Shown: positions 11,087-23,482, counted from the stretch's first letter. The stretch: DNA of 64,000 nt from Daphnia pulex (GCF_021134715.1 NC_060025.1:8060001-8124000); one strand, 5' to 3'. The notes: a model not told the origin generated them from the letters alone. Numbers and translations: made by a program.

Positions 11087-12537
11087 TTAGCGGCCATAGC
11101 CTTGCTGCTGGACCGGATAGGCGGATTGCTGGGGGGCCTGGGGAGCGTAGACTGGAGCGGGAGCCGAGTAAGCCGGGGCTTGATAAGAAGGAGCTGGAGC
11201 CTGATAAGAAGGAGCTGGAGCCTGGTATGAAGGAGCTGGAGCTGCATAGGACTGCACTGGGGCACCGTACGATTGCTGAGGTGCTCCGTAGCTGGACTTG
11301 GGCTTCTTTGCGGCCTTGGGAGCGCCATAGCCTGACTTGGGTCGCTTGAATTTAGGGGCTTTTGGGGCTTTAGGAGCTTTAGGGGCACCATAGCTACCCT
11401 TGGGCTTCTTGCCTTTTGGAGCTCCGTATGACTGTTGAGGTGCTTCGTAAGACTGTTGGGGGGCTTCATAGGACTGAGCTGGTGGGGAGTAGGAAGGAGC
11501 TGGGGCATTGTATTGAGGTGAAGGAGGACTGTAAGAAGATGCTGCTTGGGTCGGGTACGCCTGTTGAGCAGGTGGTGAGTAGGAAGGAGCAGGTGGGCTG
11601 TATTGAGGAGCAGGAGGACTATATTGAGGAGCAGGCGGGCTGTGTTGAGGAGCAGGAGGACTATATTGAGGAGCTGGAGGAGCTTCATGATGTTGAGGAG
11701 CAGGTGGCGAGTATTCAGGAGCCGGAGGATTATATTCGGGAGCTGAAGAACCGAAGAAAGGTGGAGCTTGGGCTTCATATTCTTGAGGTCCCTGTGGAGC
11801 ATCGAAAGATGGTGCAGCTTGCTGGGCATCGTAGGAGGGAGCAGACTGCTGGGCATCGTAAGAAGGAACAACCGGTTCAGCCGAAAAGGCATGCTCTTCG
11901 AAATGCTCTTGGGCTGGTTGCTGTGCATCGTAGGAAGGTTGGACATCATGTGATGAAGCAACCGGTTGAGCTTCGTAAGTCGGAGCCGATTGGTGCTGAT
12001 GATCGTGGTGGTGAGCCTGTTGATCAAAAGTTGGAACTGCTACTGGGCCACCATAGGCTGCGCCAACATCGGGAGTGTGAATAGGAGCAGCACCGTGGTG
12101 TCCGTGATCGTGATGTCCATGATGTCCGTGTCCATCCGCTGTAATTGAGAGAAAGTTAGTCATTTAATATCGGCCTAAGTGCCCATTAAGAAACCCATTT
12201 CACTACGGGACAGAATTTTATGTTTGTTTTTTCCCGGTAGAAATTTAAACTTTCTCCTACTCAGAAAACTTCATTAGCACGATATGCTTCAATAAGAACC
12301 GTCAGAATGTTTGTTTTTTAAGGAAGAATGAATTTTTAAAAAATATTTAAATTTATAATTATTCAAAAAAACTAACGAGATCTTTTTTCGCGGTTGAATT
12401 CAGCCAAAGTAGTGGCTACGAGAAGGCAGATGACCAGGAGAACCTAGAAAGAAGATATGGGCCAAAGTTAAAAATGAATTCAATAAAGAAATAGGTAGTT
12501 GGGAAAAAATCCAGCTTACAGTTCGAGAGATTGCCAT
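11087..12537 (-). CDS. Secreted Pro/Tyr/Ala-rich cuticle-type protein 1
   Basis: Three exons (12537-12520, 12443-12377, 12138-11087) give 378 aa. The signal peptide (VLLVICLLVATTLA) is followed by EFNREKRS, a basic processing-like site. The mature protein starts with a His-rich block (GHGHHGHHDHGHHG), then YDAQ repeats, a long tract of YSPPAPQ-type repeats, SYEAPQQ, lysine-rich SYGAPKAPKAPK repeats, and a C-terminal YQAPAP tract ending QQQGYGR. Such Tyr/Pro repeats are typical of cuticle or other extracellular structural proteins that become cross-linked through tyrosine; that role is inferred. The His block could bind metal. Paralog at 23776-25143 with the same exon layout and promoter. The antisense frame is also long and open, a by-product of the repeat composition. 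Confidence 0.85.
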
Positions 12538-12587
12538 GATTAGCTGTTGCTAGCTGCTGGATGTGTGTTCTGGAACAGCGACGCCGA

Positions 12588-12600
12588 CGCTTATATACGT
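12588..12600 (-). promoter_or_regulatory. TATA-box promoter of cuticle-type gene 1
   Basis: On the minus strand CGTATATAAGCG lies about 55 bp upstream of the start codon at 12537. The downstream stretch with GGAACAGCGACG-like sequence is shared with the promoter of the paralog at 25214-25226. Confidence 0.6.
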
Positions 12601-14837
12601 CGGGACTCGAATGTGGCGGCATATCGGTGGAGGAGGGATCTAAAAAGGAAGAGAAAGGGAGAGAAACTGGACAGCATAACTGCCAACACAAATAAAGGAA
12701 ACGACATCAAGATGTCGTCCATTAACCGCGAAGAAAATAAGAAAATAAAATATTAAGCAACACACGCCATCTGCTCGGCCCAATCTCCTCCTTTTACGCG
12801 TTAGCGCACGGCAAGTGACCGCAAAAGAGACCTACTACTACTACACACTGGCGCTCGGCGGGACCACGAATTTATCAACTCCATCCAGTAAAAGCAAATT
12901 CCTTCCTTCTTTATCGCTTCCTTAATTCTTCCAACTGTTTTTCTTTCAAACTCTCTTTCTCTGGTAATTGTAGTCCCGGGATTACCCGGCCCATTCCAAA
13001 TTCAAACACCTATCAGCGGGAACATATATTTCTCTTTCTCCTGTTGCCATCCTGTGGAAGCTCGTCATCGCATGTCCTACACGACGACAAATATGACCGA
13101 TTTGTTTGCCGGTGATTTCGGTGGTGAGAGTTGTTCGTAGGCTCAGCTGCTGAAAGAGAAAAGTTGCCTAAATGAAACGCCCTACTCATTCGAGTTACCT
13201 GTCAATCATGCTGAGAAATGAGGTTTTGCAAAGTAATGGCAAATGACACAGAAAAAAATTACATTTCTGCCTTATTATTAGTACTGGGGAAATTAGAATG
13301 ACGGTGATTTCTGTATGGAAATTCCCCAAATGAACATTAGCTTTCTACGTGGCCCTTATTAAAAATAGGTCACAGATATGAAAAATAAAGGTAATTTTTC
13401 TTTTCTTTTTTAGGAATAATTTCTAAAAGGTTTGTTCCGGCGTTTATTAACCCGGTGAAAATTTTGTTTAAAAAAAAAAGTACAAGTGCTAAACTGGTAC
13501 ACCTGCCACCCAACGATGAGCTGTTTTCCATTTAAGTGAAATCGCTTGAAAGCGTTTCGCTAGGATGAGCAATAGCAATAAGAGGTCTTTTCTTCGTGTG
13601 AATGTTTCGAATTTGTTGATTCTACTGTTGGATACGTTATGGAAAGTCAATTTAGTCTAGATACAACACTAGTTTTGCTTCGTTTCTACCAAGAATTTAT
13701 GACAGTTCGTACACAACACACTACTAGGCCGGTAATCGAAGAAGAAAAAAACCCCGGACATGTGGGGAATATCGCAAATCACATAAATTGTTAAAGATAA
13801 AATTTCCCCAAATTGTTCTTTATATTAGCTCGTAAACAACGCGCTCATAACCAGTCGCAGTGTTTTCTTCAAAAGCTGTTAGCGCGACACAATTACTTGG
13901 GTGGCAGATAAAAGCTCTTGAAAAAGACAAAGTTCTTCGCAAGTCTATAGATTCTAGAGAGCGGTGTTTCGTTACTCTCATGGGAATAGAAATATTCCAT
14001 TATCTATAGGTGAAAATGAATTACAAATTCTTAAAAAAAATGGCAATAAAGTTGCAAACTACAAGAAACCGGAACGTACCGTTAGCTACAAAACAATACC
14101 GAGTAACAATCTATTTTAAACTTCGAATACGATCGCTATACACGAAAGTTTTTAATTATCAACCAAAGCAATAGGTTCTACTGGTACGAGTTTTCCCAAA
14201 TCCCGCTGATAATTAGTCCCACATAAAATAATGACTCATTGACTCGCATTAAAAAAAATAATAAATATTTTTGAAGTTCACGGAAACCACAGGGTCCATA
14301 TTTGAATCGTTACTTTGGCTAGTTATATAGGCTTGATTCCGCAAACATCCGTAATCTACATGTGTTTTTACAGTATACGCTATATTGACTTTACTTTAGT
14401 GAAAGTGGTTTAGTGATCCAGTTTGGCAGCAAAAGCATTTGTTGCCAAGCTGTTATAGCACTCTGAATAACTAAGTCTACTTTTACTGTGTTTTCTCCTT
14501 ACATTAATTTTACATACCGTAGCTACTGCACAAAGTCTTTCTAAAAATGCAGAGGGCAAGCAGGATGAATGAATTAATGTACTCTTTTGCCATTTAAGTT
14601 TTAAAAAATGTTAACAAAAACAAGGAAAAATGAAATGGGAAAATAAGAGTGATAAACAATTGATTTCAATAAGAAATTCCAGAAGAGATTAATAGGAGAA
14701 AAGAACAGTCAAACGAATATTTCTAAATCAAGCCGACTAATTGTCGGGCTATACGAAAACCTTATGGTTGTTCTCTTTGGACTTTCCCTACAGAATAACT
14801 TAAGGGGTCTTAACAAAAAAATAGCGGAATAGAGAAT
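12601..14837. other. 2.2-kb spacer upstream of cuticle-type gene 1
   Basis: AT-rich sequence without a supportable gene, RNA or repeat. It separates the cuticle gene promoter from the 3' end of the coiled-coil gene and may hold enhancers; none was recognised. Confidence 0.4.
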
Positions 14838-16216
14838 TTACTTTGGAAAAGTGGCAGATTGTTCCGGGCAGATTGGACCTTGTTGCTCGACGTTGCGTTG
14901 AAAAAGGTAGACTTTTACATTCAGCTGGACCCATTTCTGTAACAATTCTGCAAAAATAGCAAACCAATAAAGCAATGAAATGGAATAAATATCACTATTT
15001 TACGTACGTTTGACAGATGTCACAACATTATCATTAGTGCTGCTGTCAGAAGTTTTCAAGCAGGATTGAATAGATTGGAGGTACTGAATATTAGTGTCGC
15101 ACGCTTCCAGCAGTTCAGTCTAATAAAAATGATTAAAAGAAATCGTTAAAAAAGTTTAAACACGAAACTTGCAAATTAAGATCAATACCAGTGCCTGTAA
15201 AGATTGAGTGTGTTCTGATCTCCATGAAGAGTTCATCAATTTAAGGTAGATACTGGACGCAACAAAGTGTTGAGAGGTAGAAGTATGAAAAATTAGCCAT
15301 ATGTTCTTGCTTTCTTCTGCATTCGACAGATGCAATTCACTCAGACTCAGTACTGCCACATCTTCCACGTCATATCCAATGGATGCCACATCAGAATGAC
15401 AACCGGATGACTCTGATGAAAGGTTTACAAGTTGTGTTGTTTCTTCCTGATCCAGTTGCTCAGCAGACACGATGGCACCACAAGTCTTGCATTTGAAGAT
15501 GTCATCTTGTACTGATTCTTGTTTTTCTTTAGACAACTGTTGAACCATTTCTTGTAACTGATCTCGTTCTTCAGTCAGTTGATTGACATTAGTTTCAAGT
15601 TCAGTGATGCGGTTATCCAAAAAAAGTCTTTCCGTGTTTTTACACTTGACGAGCTCCTCGAAGTCCTTCTTCGAAAACTCAATGGCAGATTTTAACGACG
15701 AATTTTCACGTTCAAGTTCGAATCGAGTTTGATTGTTTAAAGCTTTTTCTTGTACAGTAACTGGGAGTGTAACATTGTACTGGGAACTTTTAAGTTTATC
15801 TTCCAATTCGGTGATGTATTTCGACTGTTTATCGATTTTTTGTTTCCTCGCTGTCAACAGACATGTAGCTTCGTTCAGCTTTCTGATAAAATCTTCGATT
15901 TTGCATTGAAATTGCGACTGTAAATCGAGATGAATCTGCTCTAAAGCTTTTTCGCGATGAGACTCGAATAATTTCTTATCAGACTCGAATTTTGCAGATT
16001 TCTCAATTAAATTATTGCGGTAGGAGTCCAAATATTGCCAAACGGCATTGACGCCCTCCAACGTTTCCGCCTGAAAAAGAAACGAGAACGCCACAATAAT
16101 TATTACACTAGCAAATACCTTTCAGATGACTCGTAACTTACTTGCATACAAGGGAATTTGACTTCCCTTCGAGTGAAATTTGGTTCCACAATTGCTTCAG
16201 GAAGTATAGACTCCAT
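14838..16216 (-). CDS. Coiled-coil protein with a CxxC pair, family not recognised
   Basis: Four exons (16216-16142, 16070-15189, 15119-15008, 14947-14838) give 392 aa. It starts MESILPEAIVEP at the only ATG that reads into exon 2. Residues ~26-220 are charged heptad-rich helix (for example ELEDKLKSSQ, ITELETNVNQLTEERDQLQ), predicted coiled coil. A short CKTCG motif follows, then an acidic Ser-rich linker. The C-terminal part (LLQKWVQLNVKVYLFQ, then EQQGPICPEQS) is not repetitive and may be a small folded end. There is no signal peptide or membrane segment, so it is probably cytoplasmic, cytoskeletal or centrosomal. I do not recognise the family. All introns are GT-AG in consistent phase. Confidence 0.7.
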
Positions 16217-16876
16217 CTGACGATCTGAGTACATGAAACACTTTGTGACTGGCAAGTCACAAGTCAGAAGTTAGAAGTCAGGTAACATCAGCTAGTGTGG
16301 GCAGGTCTGACAGAATCGATGAGTTCGGCGTCGTTTGACTTGAGCAACAAAACCGAGACTGATTCAATCAACGTTCTCTGTGGCTGTACATAACTATGGT
16401 GAAAAATATTCGTCCTTGATCATAAGAAATAAGATCCCCTTCCTTTCCCACAGGATTCGTAGAGTCAATTGACACGTGGTAGCTATTGGAAAACGATTAT
16501 GGTGATTTCAAGGCAACAGTTCTCAAATAACAATTTGGTAATTAAAGACGGCGATTTACAAACCTGGTCAAAACTCAAAAACCTTTATTGATATTTGGAA
16601 CTTGGATCGTAACAGGACACATCCGACTGGTGCAGATGACACAAAAAACTGAACGATCAAACCGTTTTTGAACGTTGCCAATAAATAGATCAACGAATAT
16701 TTATTTTAGTCGACTGAATTTGTGAAAGTAAATTTTACAAAGCACTAAACAATTAAATTTTCTATGTTTATTTCGAGTGGAAGTGAATTACAAATCTTTC
16801 GTTTGAAATTAAAATCTGAATTAAAAAAGGTGGCGCTAGAAGTTCAGCAACAATACGATCCTCACACAAATCGATC

Positions 16877-19624
16877 TCATTCGTTAGTACCTGAGAAAAA
16901 ATATTGTAAATTAGCATTACATAGAATTAGTTAAATAAAAGCTCGCGTGTCTTATTACGTTTTTCCAGAAGGCCACGAGTGTATTTATCTCCAGTATATT
17001 TATCTTCCAGCACGGCTCCGGGAAGTTGTTCTTTCAGATGTTTGACGTCTTTATTAGTCATTGGGACTGACAGCTCAACTAAAACAAAAATTAAATAAAA
17101 TACCATTACAGTATAACCAATTAAGAATGTATAATTTACCTCTCTCCTTGGTCAAGATGGCTTCTCTTCCGACTTCTCTTCCGGTCTCAGCTGTCGCGGT
17201 GGAAGCACGAGTTGATGTCAGCGGTTCCTTGATTACAGTCTGGAAGCTGGGCACTACAAACAAATATGTTTTAATTAAAAATGACTGCAATTAACATTAA
17301 GTTGCAAATTCATCTCACCATTTTTCACCGTAGTAGAAATTGGTTGTTGAGCGGCTTGAGCCAAATACGGACAAGTTTCTGCAGTAGTTACATTGTACAC
17401 AGTTCGTCCGGAAGAAGGATCATAAACTAGAAATAAAAAGATAATGAAATCCAATCAAATTCAACCCGATATTAAAAAAACACGTTTACCAATTGGAGGC
17501 TCGCCGGACAAGTTCCCAGTGCGGACTTCATAAGCCGACGGAGTCTGAGTCCTTTCAGGAACCGCTACACGCACAAACAAAAATTGAATCAAAGTGAATT
17601 AAATGAAACTAAATCCGATTTAAGAGATATTATTACCTCCTCTTGCTTCGTAAAATTTCTCTTGGGGTTGCGTCAAACGTTGAATATACTGCTGATTTTG
17701 CTGCTGCTGCTCGTATTTCCTTTGCATTTCTTCTTGTTCCTTCTGCTGGGCACGCTCTCTCTCCTCTTCCACCAGCGACTTGTCCCTGACCAATTCACCT
17801 GGCTCAGGTAATCCCAATTTGTTCAGGAACGGCTTCTGGTCCCAGATTCTCTTCTTCACGTTCTTCTCGGCGATGGCGTAATAGTCGGGAATTTCCGTCG
17901 TTTCTCTGGACTCGGTCGGATTCAAAATGATTTTGCCGATTTGTCCGTGCTCCTGCATCCGCTGCAACGCTTCGTTCAGCTAAAATTTGGACAAACTTAA
18001 ATTATTAGATGAAATTATTTCCTATCAATATCAATTTAAGCTTACATCATCGAACAGAAGAACGTCGAAATCAGGTTTGATGGAACCTTCTTGCCACATT
18101 TTACAAACTCTGCAGAATACTTCACGGACGTAATCGCGATCCTTTTGGAAGTAGAGCAAGTTGCGCAAGTTGAATCCGCAGACGCTCTTGTTCTCCTCGT
18201 AGAGTTTCAGCGGTGAAATTTTATCTTGGCCCCACCACTGCGAAAAATTGAATTCAAAAGACTATCACATTGTGTAATCATTATTTAATTAAAATGAATA
18301 ACTCACGGTTCTGGCGCTATCGAAGAATCCGCGATGAACGGCCGCCTGAGTCCCGAACAGGACGTATTTCCCCATGGGTCTCAGAAGATTGAAATCACGA
18401 TGGAAATTGTCCTCGTATTGACAATCGAGAACCAGATCGACGCCGTGGGGAGAACTGTGCCGGATCTCCGTGACGTAGTCGGAATCGTGATCGATGTAGT
18501 GGACGTTTTGATTCGTGAATTTGATCTGTCCCTCATTTTCCATCGCGATTTTAAAGAGGATGGTTTCTGGCACGGTACGAACCATTTGGGTCACCATTGA
18601 GCCCTAAAACACGCCCAAAATTAAATCTTAAAATAATTCTCAGAGAAAATTCGACTTTTTAATTACCAATCCGCCCGGAGTGGAGTGCAAGAGGACAGCT
18701 TTGCCAGGGTAGAGAGATCCCATTTGGAAGAGCAAAGAGTAGGCCACGATTCCGTCAACGGTCAAAGCCACTGCGTCGTTGTAGCTCATCTCTTCGGGAA
18801 TTTTGAAGCAATGCTCGACACGACACACGACATATTCACTCCAAGCTTTGCGTTCTGGTAGACACATGACTCGATCACCCAACTAGAAACAAAATAACCA
18901 TTAGTAATAATCAGTTGAAAACAATTGGATAGGTAATAAGAACTTACATTCAGTTCAGTGACATTTTTGCCAAGTCCGATAACTTCACCTGCCACTTCAC
19001 TTCCCATGATGAAAGGTGCCTTCAATGAACGAACCCAGTTGTCCAGCATACCATTACGAGTCATAACATCATCAAAATTAACTCCACTGAAAAACAACAA
19101 TGAAATTAATTAAAAATCAAACGTTTTGGGAAAATTTGAAACTTACCAGGAATGGGCGCGAATGAGAACTTCGTGTTTCAACGGTAGTGGAATGTGAACT
19201 TTGGCGATATTGATGTTCTTTCCCAGTCCGAATCCAGTGAGTTGAACGGATCTCACTTCGGTGGGAACCCTTTGCTGATTCAACAGGTAAGACAAGTCTC
19301 CACCATTCTGATTGAGATGTTGTTCGATTCTTTTCAAGGCTCCCAGATGCTTGCGACGAATCTCTTCCTCGTCACGTCGACGAAGTTCCCTCACCTCCTC
19401 TGCAGACAAACAAATGAAAATAAATTTTTAAAAATTGAAACTATACAAACACAGGATTATAAAGTGACAAACTCACTTTCGATCTCATCCGCTTCGTTGA
19501 TCGACTTTTTTCGCTGACGTTCTGCAGCGGTTGGCGAAGAGGTTTGAATAGTTGTCGGGTGTTCACTCACCATCTCGCTGACAGTTTTGTGAGCAGCAGG
19601 CTCGTTGTGCTTTTCGGAAAACAT
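16877..19624 (-). CDS. VAT1-like zinc-free quinone reductase homolog with long extensions
   Basis: Twelve coding exons: 19624-19477, 19399-19147, 19086-18948, 18882-18667, 18603-18307, 18237-18046, 17979-17637, 17564-17490, 17426-17319, 17253-17140, 17078-16959, 16890-16877 (672 aa). The core matches VAT1 of the medium-chain dehydrogenase/reductase superfamily: RAHSCGVNFDDVMTRNG, GSEVAGEVIGLGKNV, LGDRVM, the nucleotide-binding STPGGLGSMVTQM, ISP/SSPHGVDLVLD, LLRPMGKYV and a closing GKIILNP. VAT1 proteins bind NADPH and act at synaptic vesicle and mitochondrial membranes. Here the N-terminus has ~90 extra residues, including an Arg/Glu-rich helix, and the C-terminus has ~230 extra residues with a Gln-rich coiled coil (QQKEQEEMQRKYEQQQQNQQ), well over the ~400 aa usual in vertebrates. 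A 5' UTR intron (acceptor just above the ATG) is likely. Confidence 0.88.
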
Positions 19625-19789
19625 AGTTGCAGCTAATCAATTTAAAAAAACAGTTGACAATTAGGTTAGAAATTCGGTTTACATAAGCAGTAGAAAAATA
19701 CGGTTGAATGTTTAACTTACTTTAGACAATGCAGACGCTTGAGTTGTTCTCTACTAGACCACCAATGATGGAGTGTGTCGTTTGCAAGG

Positions 19790-20690
19790 TTGGACCTCTG
19801 GTTTTATGAGGTCGAATCAACGTTGAAAAGGACAAAAATAATACTGAGAAAAAAGCGAGACTTCCGATGAACTTGGTTCTTTTTCCATTTCGCTATAGAT
19901 GTTTATACCGTTATCTTATCGCAATTTAATTCGACGTTGCTCGAAGAGTGAAAAAGTGTTTTGCGAGAACTGTTGGCGGATGGAAACCAAAAGAAATGGC
20001 CAAATTTTACATTTACATTTTACAACGCGCTACGAACGTTTAAATCGCATCAATACAAATTTTCAATTCCAAGAAAGAAGACGACGTTGCAACTCGGAAA
20101 TATATGTGTTCTACTTTCTACTGAGTCGGGCTCAACTGACTCATTCAGACTAGATTTGTCCCCGGTGGTTAGGTGTGTGATGTTCGACGTCGATTAGTTT
20201 AAAACCGCGTTAGATGGACAAACTGGAATATTTGTTGACAGTTCTGGTGATGGCAAACATTTTCGATTTTCCCTTTTTATTCCGAATGAAGATCAACCGG
20301 AACGCCCCAAGGCTTGCGGAGAAACTCTTCCTCATCTTTCATCTATATCCATCTTTAACTTTATTGCGAATGAAATAGATGATAAGAATATTGCAACCGA
20401 AAGCACCGTTTTATTATAGAGACCCGAAATGATGCGGCAATATAATGCCGCTATCAAAATGTTGTAACAAAAAAAGAAATACAAGGAATAGAATTAACGA
20501 TAAAATAATGAAGCCACCCAGAATGGACTGTGATAAATTTGAGAATTGGAAACAAGGAAATCATAAAATGTCAAACTAAAAACGAAAGTATAACGAAAAG
20601 AAAACCATAATCCGTATTAATATTATTTTTAAAACGTCGTTATCGATAGTTTTTTAAAACCAACGATAGGGAAACAGTCGGAGTAACTTT
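19790..20690. other. Spacer with the VAT1-like gene 5' region
   Basis: Contains the probable untranslated first exon of the VAT1-like gene (about 19728-19790) and AT-rich sequence. Open stretches at 19899-20197 on the plus strand show no motif or partner exon. Confidence 0.35.
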
Positions 20691-20691
20691 C

Positions 20692-21399
20692 TTAGCCTAG
20701 CTGGGCGACTGGAAGACCGCGGAAATCGATCGCACCTTGCTGGAACAATCCTCCTAGGCCGGGCAGAGAAAATAGTGTTTTTTGATCAGCCTGTGAGGGA
20801 ATAACTCTTCCTTGTCCTAGATTTGCACCTACTGCTCTTGAAGGGGGCGCCGGGGGCGCGTTTGATGGTCCGGAAGCGGGTGGGGGTGTAGGTGCGTCAG
20901 TAGCGGGTGTAGGAGCGTCAGTAGCGGGTGGCGCTATATTTAATTGCCGTACACAGGAACGGGAATTAATAATACGTTCGCATATTAGAAGATTTGAATA
21001 AAATAATACCTGGCGATTGGCCCAAGAGGGAACTCAGAGAATTTAAAAGCCCCGAAAGATATTGCAAATTTAAAAGAAAATTTGAATTGACTGAAGGAAC
21101 TACCAGAGTAGATTCAGCTCTGCAAATCAATTAAATCAAATAAATCATAAAAATTAATAATAAATAAAATAAAATAATTAAGTATATAGCAACAGCATGG
21201 CACAATTTGAAGCGACATTTTACCGTAAACCTGTAGGTTGTGCAGCTTCAAACCGGAATAATTCCGGTTGGTGTTGGATGGCGAAGGCCATCGAAGCTGC
21301 ATCTCTAATAAATACTGGAACTGCAATACTAAGATTAACCTGCAAGCCGATGCAGAACAATAGAGAGACAATCGACATTTTAGAAATAGAAAACTGCAT
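20692..21399 (-). CDS. Small secreted Pro/Ala-rich protein
   Basis: Three exons (21399-21224, 21119-21010, 20933-20692) give 175 aa. A signal peptide (MSIVSLLFCIGLQVNLSIA) leads into PVFIRDAASMAFAIQHQPEL. The middle is Leu/Ser-rich (QYLSGLLNSLSSLLGQSP). The last exon opens with a PATDAPTP repeat and Pro-rich stretch, then a tail with SLPGLGGLFQQGAIDFRGLP. The start was chosen because a TATA box at 21477-21486 places transcription start near 21455, below the in-frame ATG at 21462. No family is recognised; an extracellular or cuticular role is only suggested by composition and neighbours. Confidence 0.65.
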
Positions 21400-21476
21400 T
21401 TTTCGCAAAGTGGAATAGACAACTGAAGCGACCAAAGTGAGTGGAAGACAATGTTTTTCCATCGCATCTTCACGCT

Positions 21477-21486
21477 CTTTTATAGC
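21477..21486 (-). promoter_or_regulatory. TATA box of the small secreted protein gene
   Basis: CTATAAAAGA on the minus strand, followed about 30 bp later by a TCAGTTG initiator-like site. It decides for the start codon at 21399 over upstream in-frame ATGs. Confidence 0.55.
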
Positions 21487-21584
21487 GAACGATAATAAGT
21501 CGATAACACTGCGCAATTTTACCCACCAGATTCAGCGTGTTCAAGGTTAGGTTGCTGATTATAGAAAATTCATTAGGGAACTAT

Positions 21585-22005
21585 TCAAACGGTCGGAGTA
21601 TAGTGCGGGTCAAAATTGCGAAAAATAATAAATGAGCGAACATCCTGTCAATCTTAATGTCAATTATAACATTCCTGTGATCATTAAATTCGTATACAAC
21701 AAACTCGATTCGCTGATAGCATCACCTATCAAGAATAGTTTTTTCAGATGTTAGTAGTAACTTTACTTTCCCTCGTTGTGAACAAATAAACATCACCCCA
21801 GGTAGTACTGTAAAATTGCATCATACAAATAGGGAATGCTTCCACACAGTCGTGATAAAATCGTGACAAGGTCATCAAAACAAAAAAAATTACAACTAAA
21901 TATAAGTCCTGATTAAACTAATTAACATATTTCTTCGAAACCCTGCTAGTTTTTGCTGAATTGATTTTTAAATGATTTAAAATTGAAATAAACTCTATGT
22001 AGATA
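21585..22005 (+). repeat. Direct repeat, left copy, flanking the orphan gene
   Basis: About 0.42 kb, beginning near GTGCGGGTCAAAATTGCG and ending near GATTTAAAATTGAAATAAAC. Repeated in the same orientation at about 23056-23482 with small indels and substitutions (by eye roughly nine in ten bases equal). Confidence 0.75.
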
Positions 22006-22275
22006 CGGTCGAAGACGTTGTTGTTCAATATGGATACTGATGTAGTATACATATTGCGCAATAGGGGATTGGCAGGGATGGCAGCCGCATGGGATTTTTA
22101 TTTTCGAATATATTTCGATCACTATTAATTAAAAATTTGATTTCTTTTTTGAAATACACGCGTAATACAATAAAGTTTCAGATTAACTAAAGTTTAATGA
22201 AACTAACTTTTACTTTTTTAAAATATAATCGAATAACTAATCCAAACGGCTGTTGCGAATGTCGATTGGCGATCG

Positions 22276-22287
22276 AAGGCTATATAA
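22276..22287 (+). promoter_or_regulatory. TATA box of orphan gene
   Basis: GGCTATATAAGG about 75 bp upstream of the ATG at 22358, with a TTCACAGTT initiator-like site about 30 bp downstream. Confidence 0.55.
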
Positions 22288-22357
22288 GGAACCCCAGCAC
22301 CCAAGGTAGTTCACAGTTTTCTCTGAGGTACCTATAGTCAAATCTATAAAAGCCAAA

Positions 22358-22963
22358 ATGTCGAATCTATTTGCTTACATATACACTTGGTGCTGGCATT
22401 TTGTCTACAACTCAGACGACGCGAAGAAGTTGCAAAGGCCTAATCAGCCGACGCAGAACTTGAACGAATTACTCGTGAATATCGATTTCGAACCTGATAC
22501 ACGAATGCATTCAAACTACCAGATTAATCAATCAGACTATCCAACTAACCAGACTGCTAGCCATACTCAACCCATGGCTCAGTCTGGTATCCCGATTCCA
22601 TCATGGGTTACATCACCTCTCCAACTGGTGTTGTACCCGATGTTTGAGAAAGTACGTGATTTACTAACGTACGAAACGACTAATAGCCATACTCAACCAA
22701 TGGTCAACAACTCAAATCTCCTGATTCCTTCGCTTCCGCCACCTGCCCAACCGGTGGAGGAACCAACATTCCTGAACAACCACCTCTTATTTCTTATTAT
22801 AATATTTTTATGTTTTCAATTAGCTACATATATAATAGATATTTTATATTTTATATTTAAAATATATGTTTTTTTTTACATATTACATGTATGTTATAAG
22901 TTCTATATTAAATCATCCCGTGAACAAAGCTCAAAGGACTTAAAGGGGCAGGAGTTATTATAG
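22358..22963 (+). CDS. Orphan protein with C-terminal membrane segments
   Basis: Single-exon gene for 201 aa with its own TATA box. The N-terminal ~130 residues are polar, Asn/Gln/Pro-rich, with repeated SHTQPM (two copies) and possible N-glycosylation sites (NQS, NQT, NNS). The C-terminal ~70 residues are strongly hydrophobic and aromatic (LLFLIIIFLCFQLATYIID, then FIFKIYVFFYILHVCYKFYI), enough for two membrane helices, followed by a charged tail. No signal peptide and no recognised family. The gene sits exactly between two ~0.42-kb direct repeats. It could be a young, lineage-restricted gene; the very AT-rich membrane part is also consistent with de novo origin. Confidence 0.6.
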   Translation: MSNLFAYIYTWCWHFVYNSDDAKKLQRPNQPTQNLNELLVNIDFEPDTRMHSNYQINQSDYPTNQTASHTQPMAQSGIPIPSWVTSPLQLVLYPMFEKVRDLLTYETTNSHTQPMVNNSNLLIPSLPPPAQPVEEPTFLNNHLLFLIIIFLCFQLATYIIDILYFIFKIYVFFYILHVCYKFYIKSSREQSSKDLKGQELL

Positions 22964-23055
22964 TTAGAGTAGAGTAACAAGTTAGAGTAACAAACTTACA
23001 AACATGTTTGTAAGTCCGGATGGGCGGGGGAACTAAATTCAAATAATTCGGCCGG

Positions 23056-23482
23056 AGTAGTAGTGCGGGTCAAAATTGCGAAAAATAATAAATGAGAGAA
23101 CATCATGTCAATCTTAATGACAATTATAACATTCCTGTGATCATTTAATTCGTATACAACGAAATCGATTCGCTGATAGCATCACCTATCAAGAATTCTT
23201 TTTCCAGATGTTAGTATGCTTATAGTAACTTTACTTTCCCTCATATTATGAAGAAATAAATCTCAACCAAATCAGGTAGTCTAGAATATTGCATCATACA
23301 AATTGGAAATGCTTCCAAACACAGTCGTGATAAAATCGTTGACAAGGTAGCGCGTCAAGTTGTCATCCAAACAAAAAAAAATGCAACTAAATAAGTACTT
23401 ACTAAACTAATTAACATATTCCTTCGAAACCCTGCTAGTGAAGGCTGAATTGATTTTTAAATGATTTAAAATTGAAATAAAC
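23056..23482 (+). repeat. Direct repeat, right copy, flanking the orphan gene
   Basis: Second copy of the repeat at 21585-22005, 1.47 kb downstream in the same orientation. It ends a few hundred bases below the 3' end of cuticle-type gene 2. Confidence 0.75.

Noticed and set aside
11033-12148. Long open frames on the plus strand over the cuticle-type gene
   Set aside because: The repeats (codons such as CCA, GCT, TAT) leave other frames open by composition; the minus-strand frame has a signal peptide, consistent introns and a TATA box.
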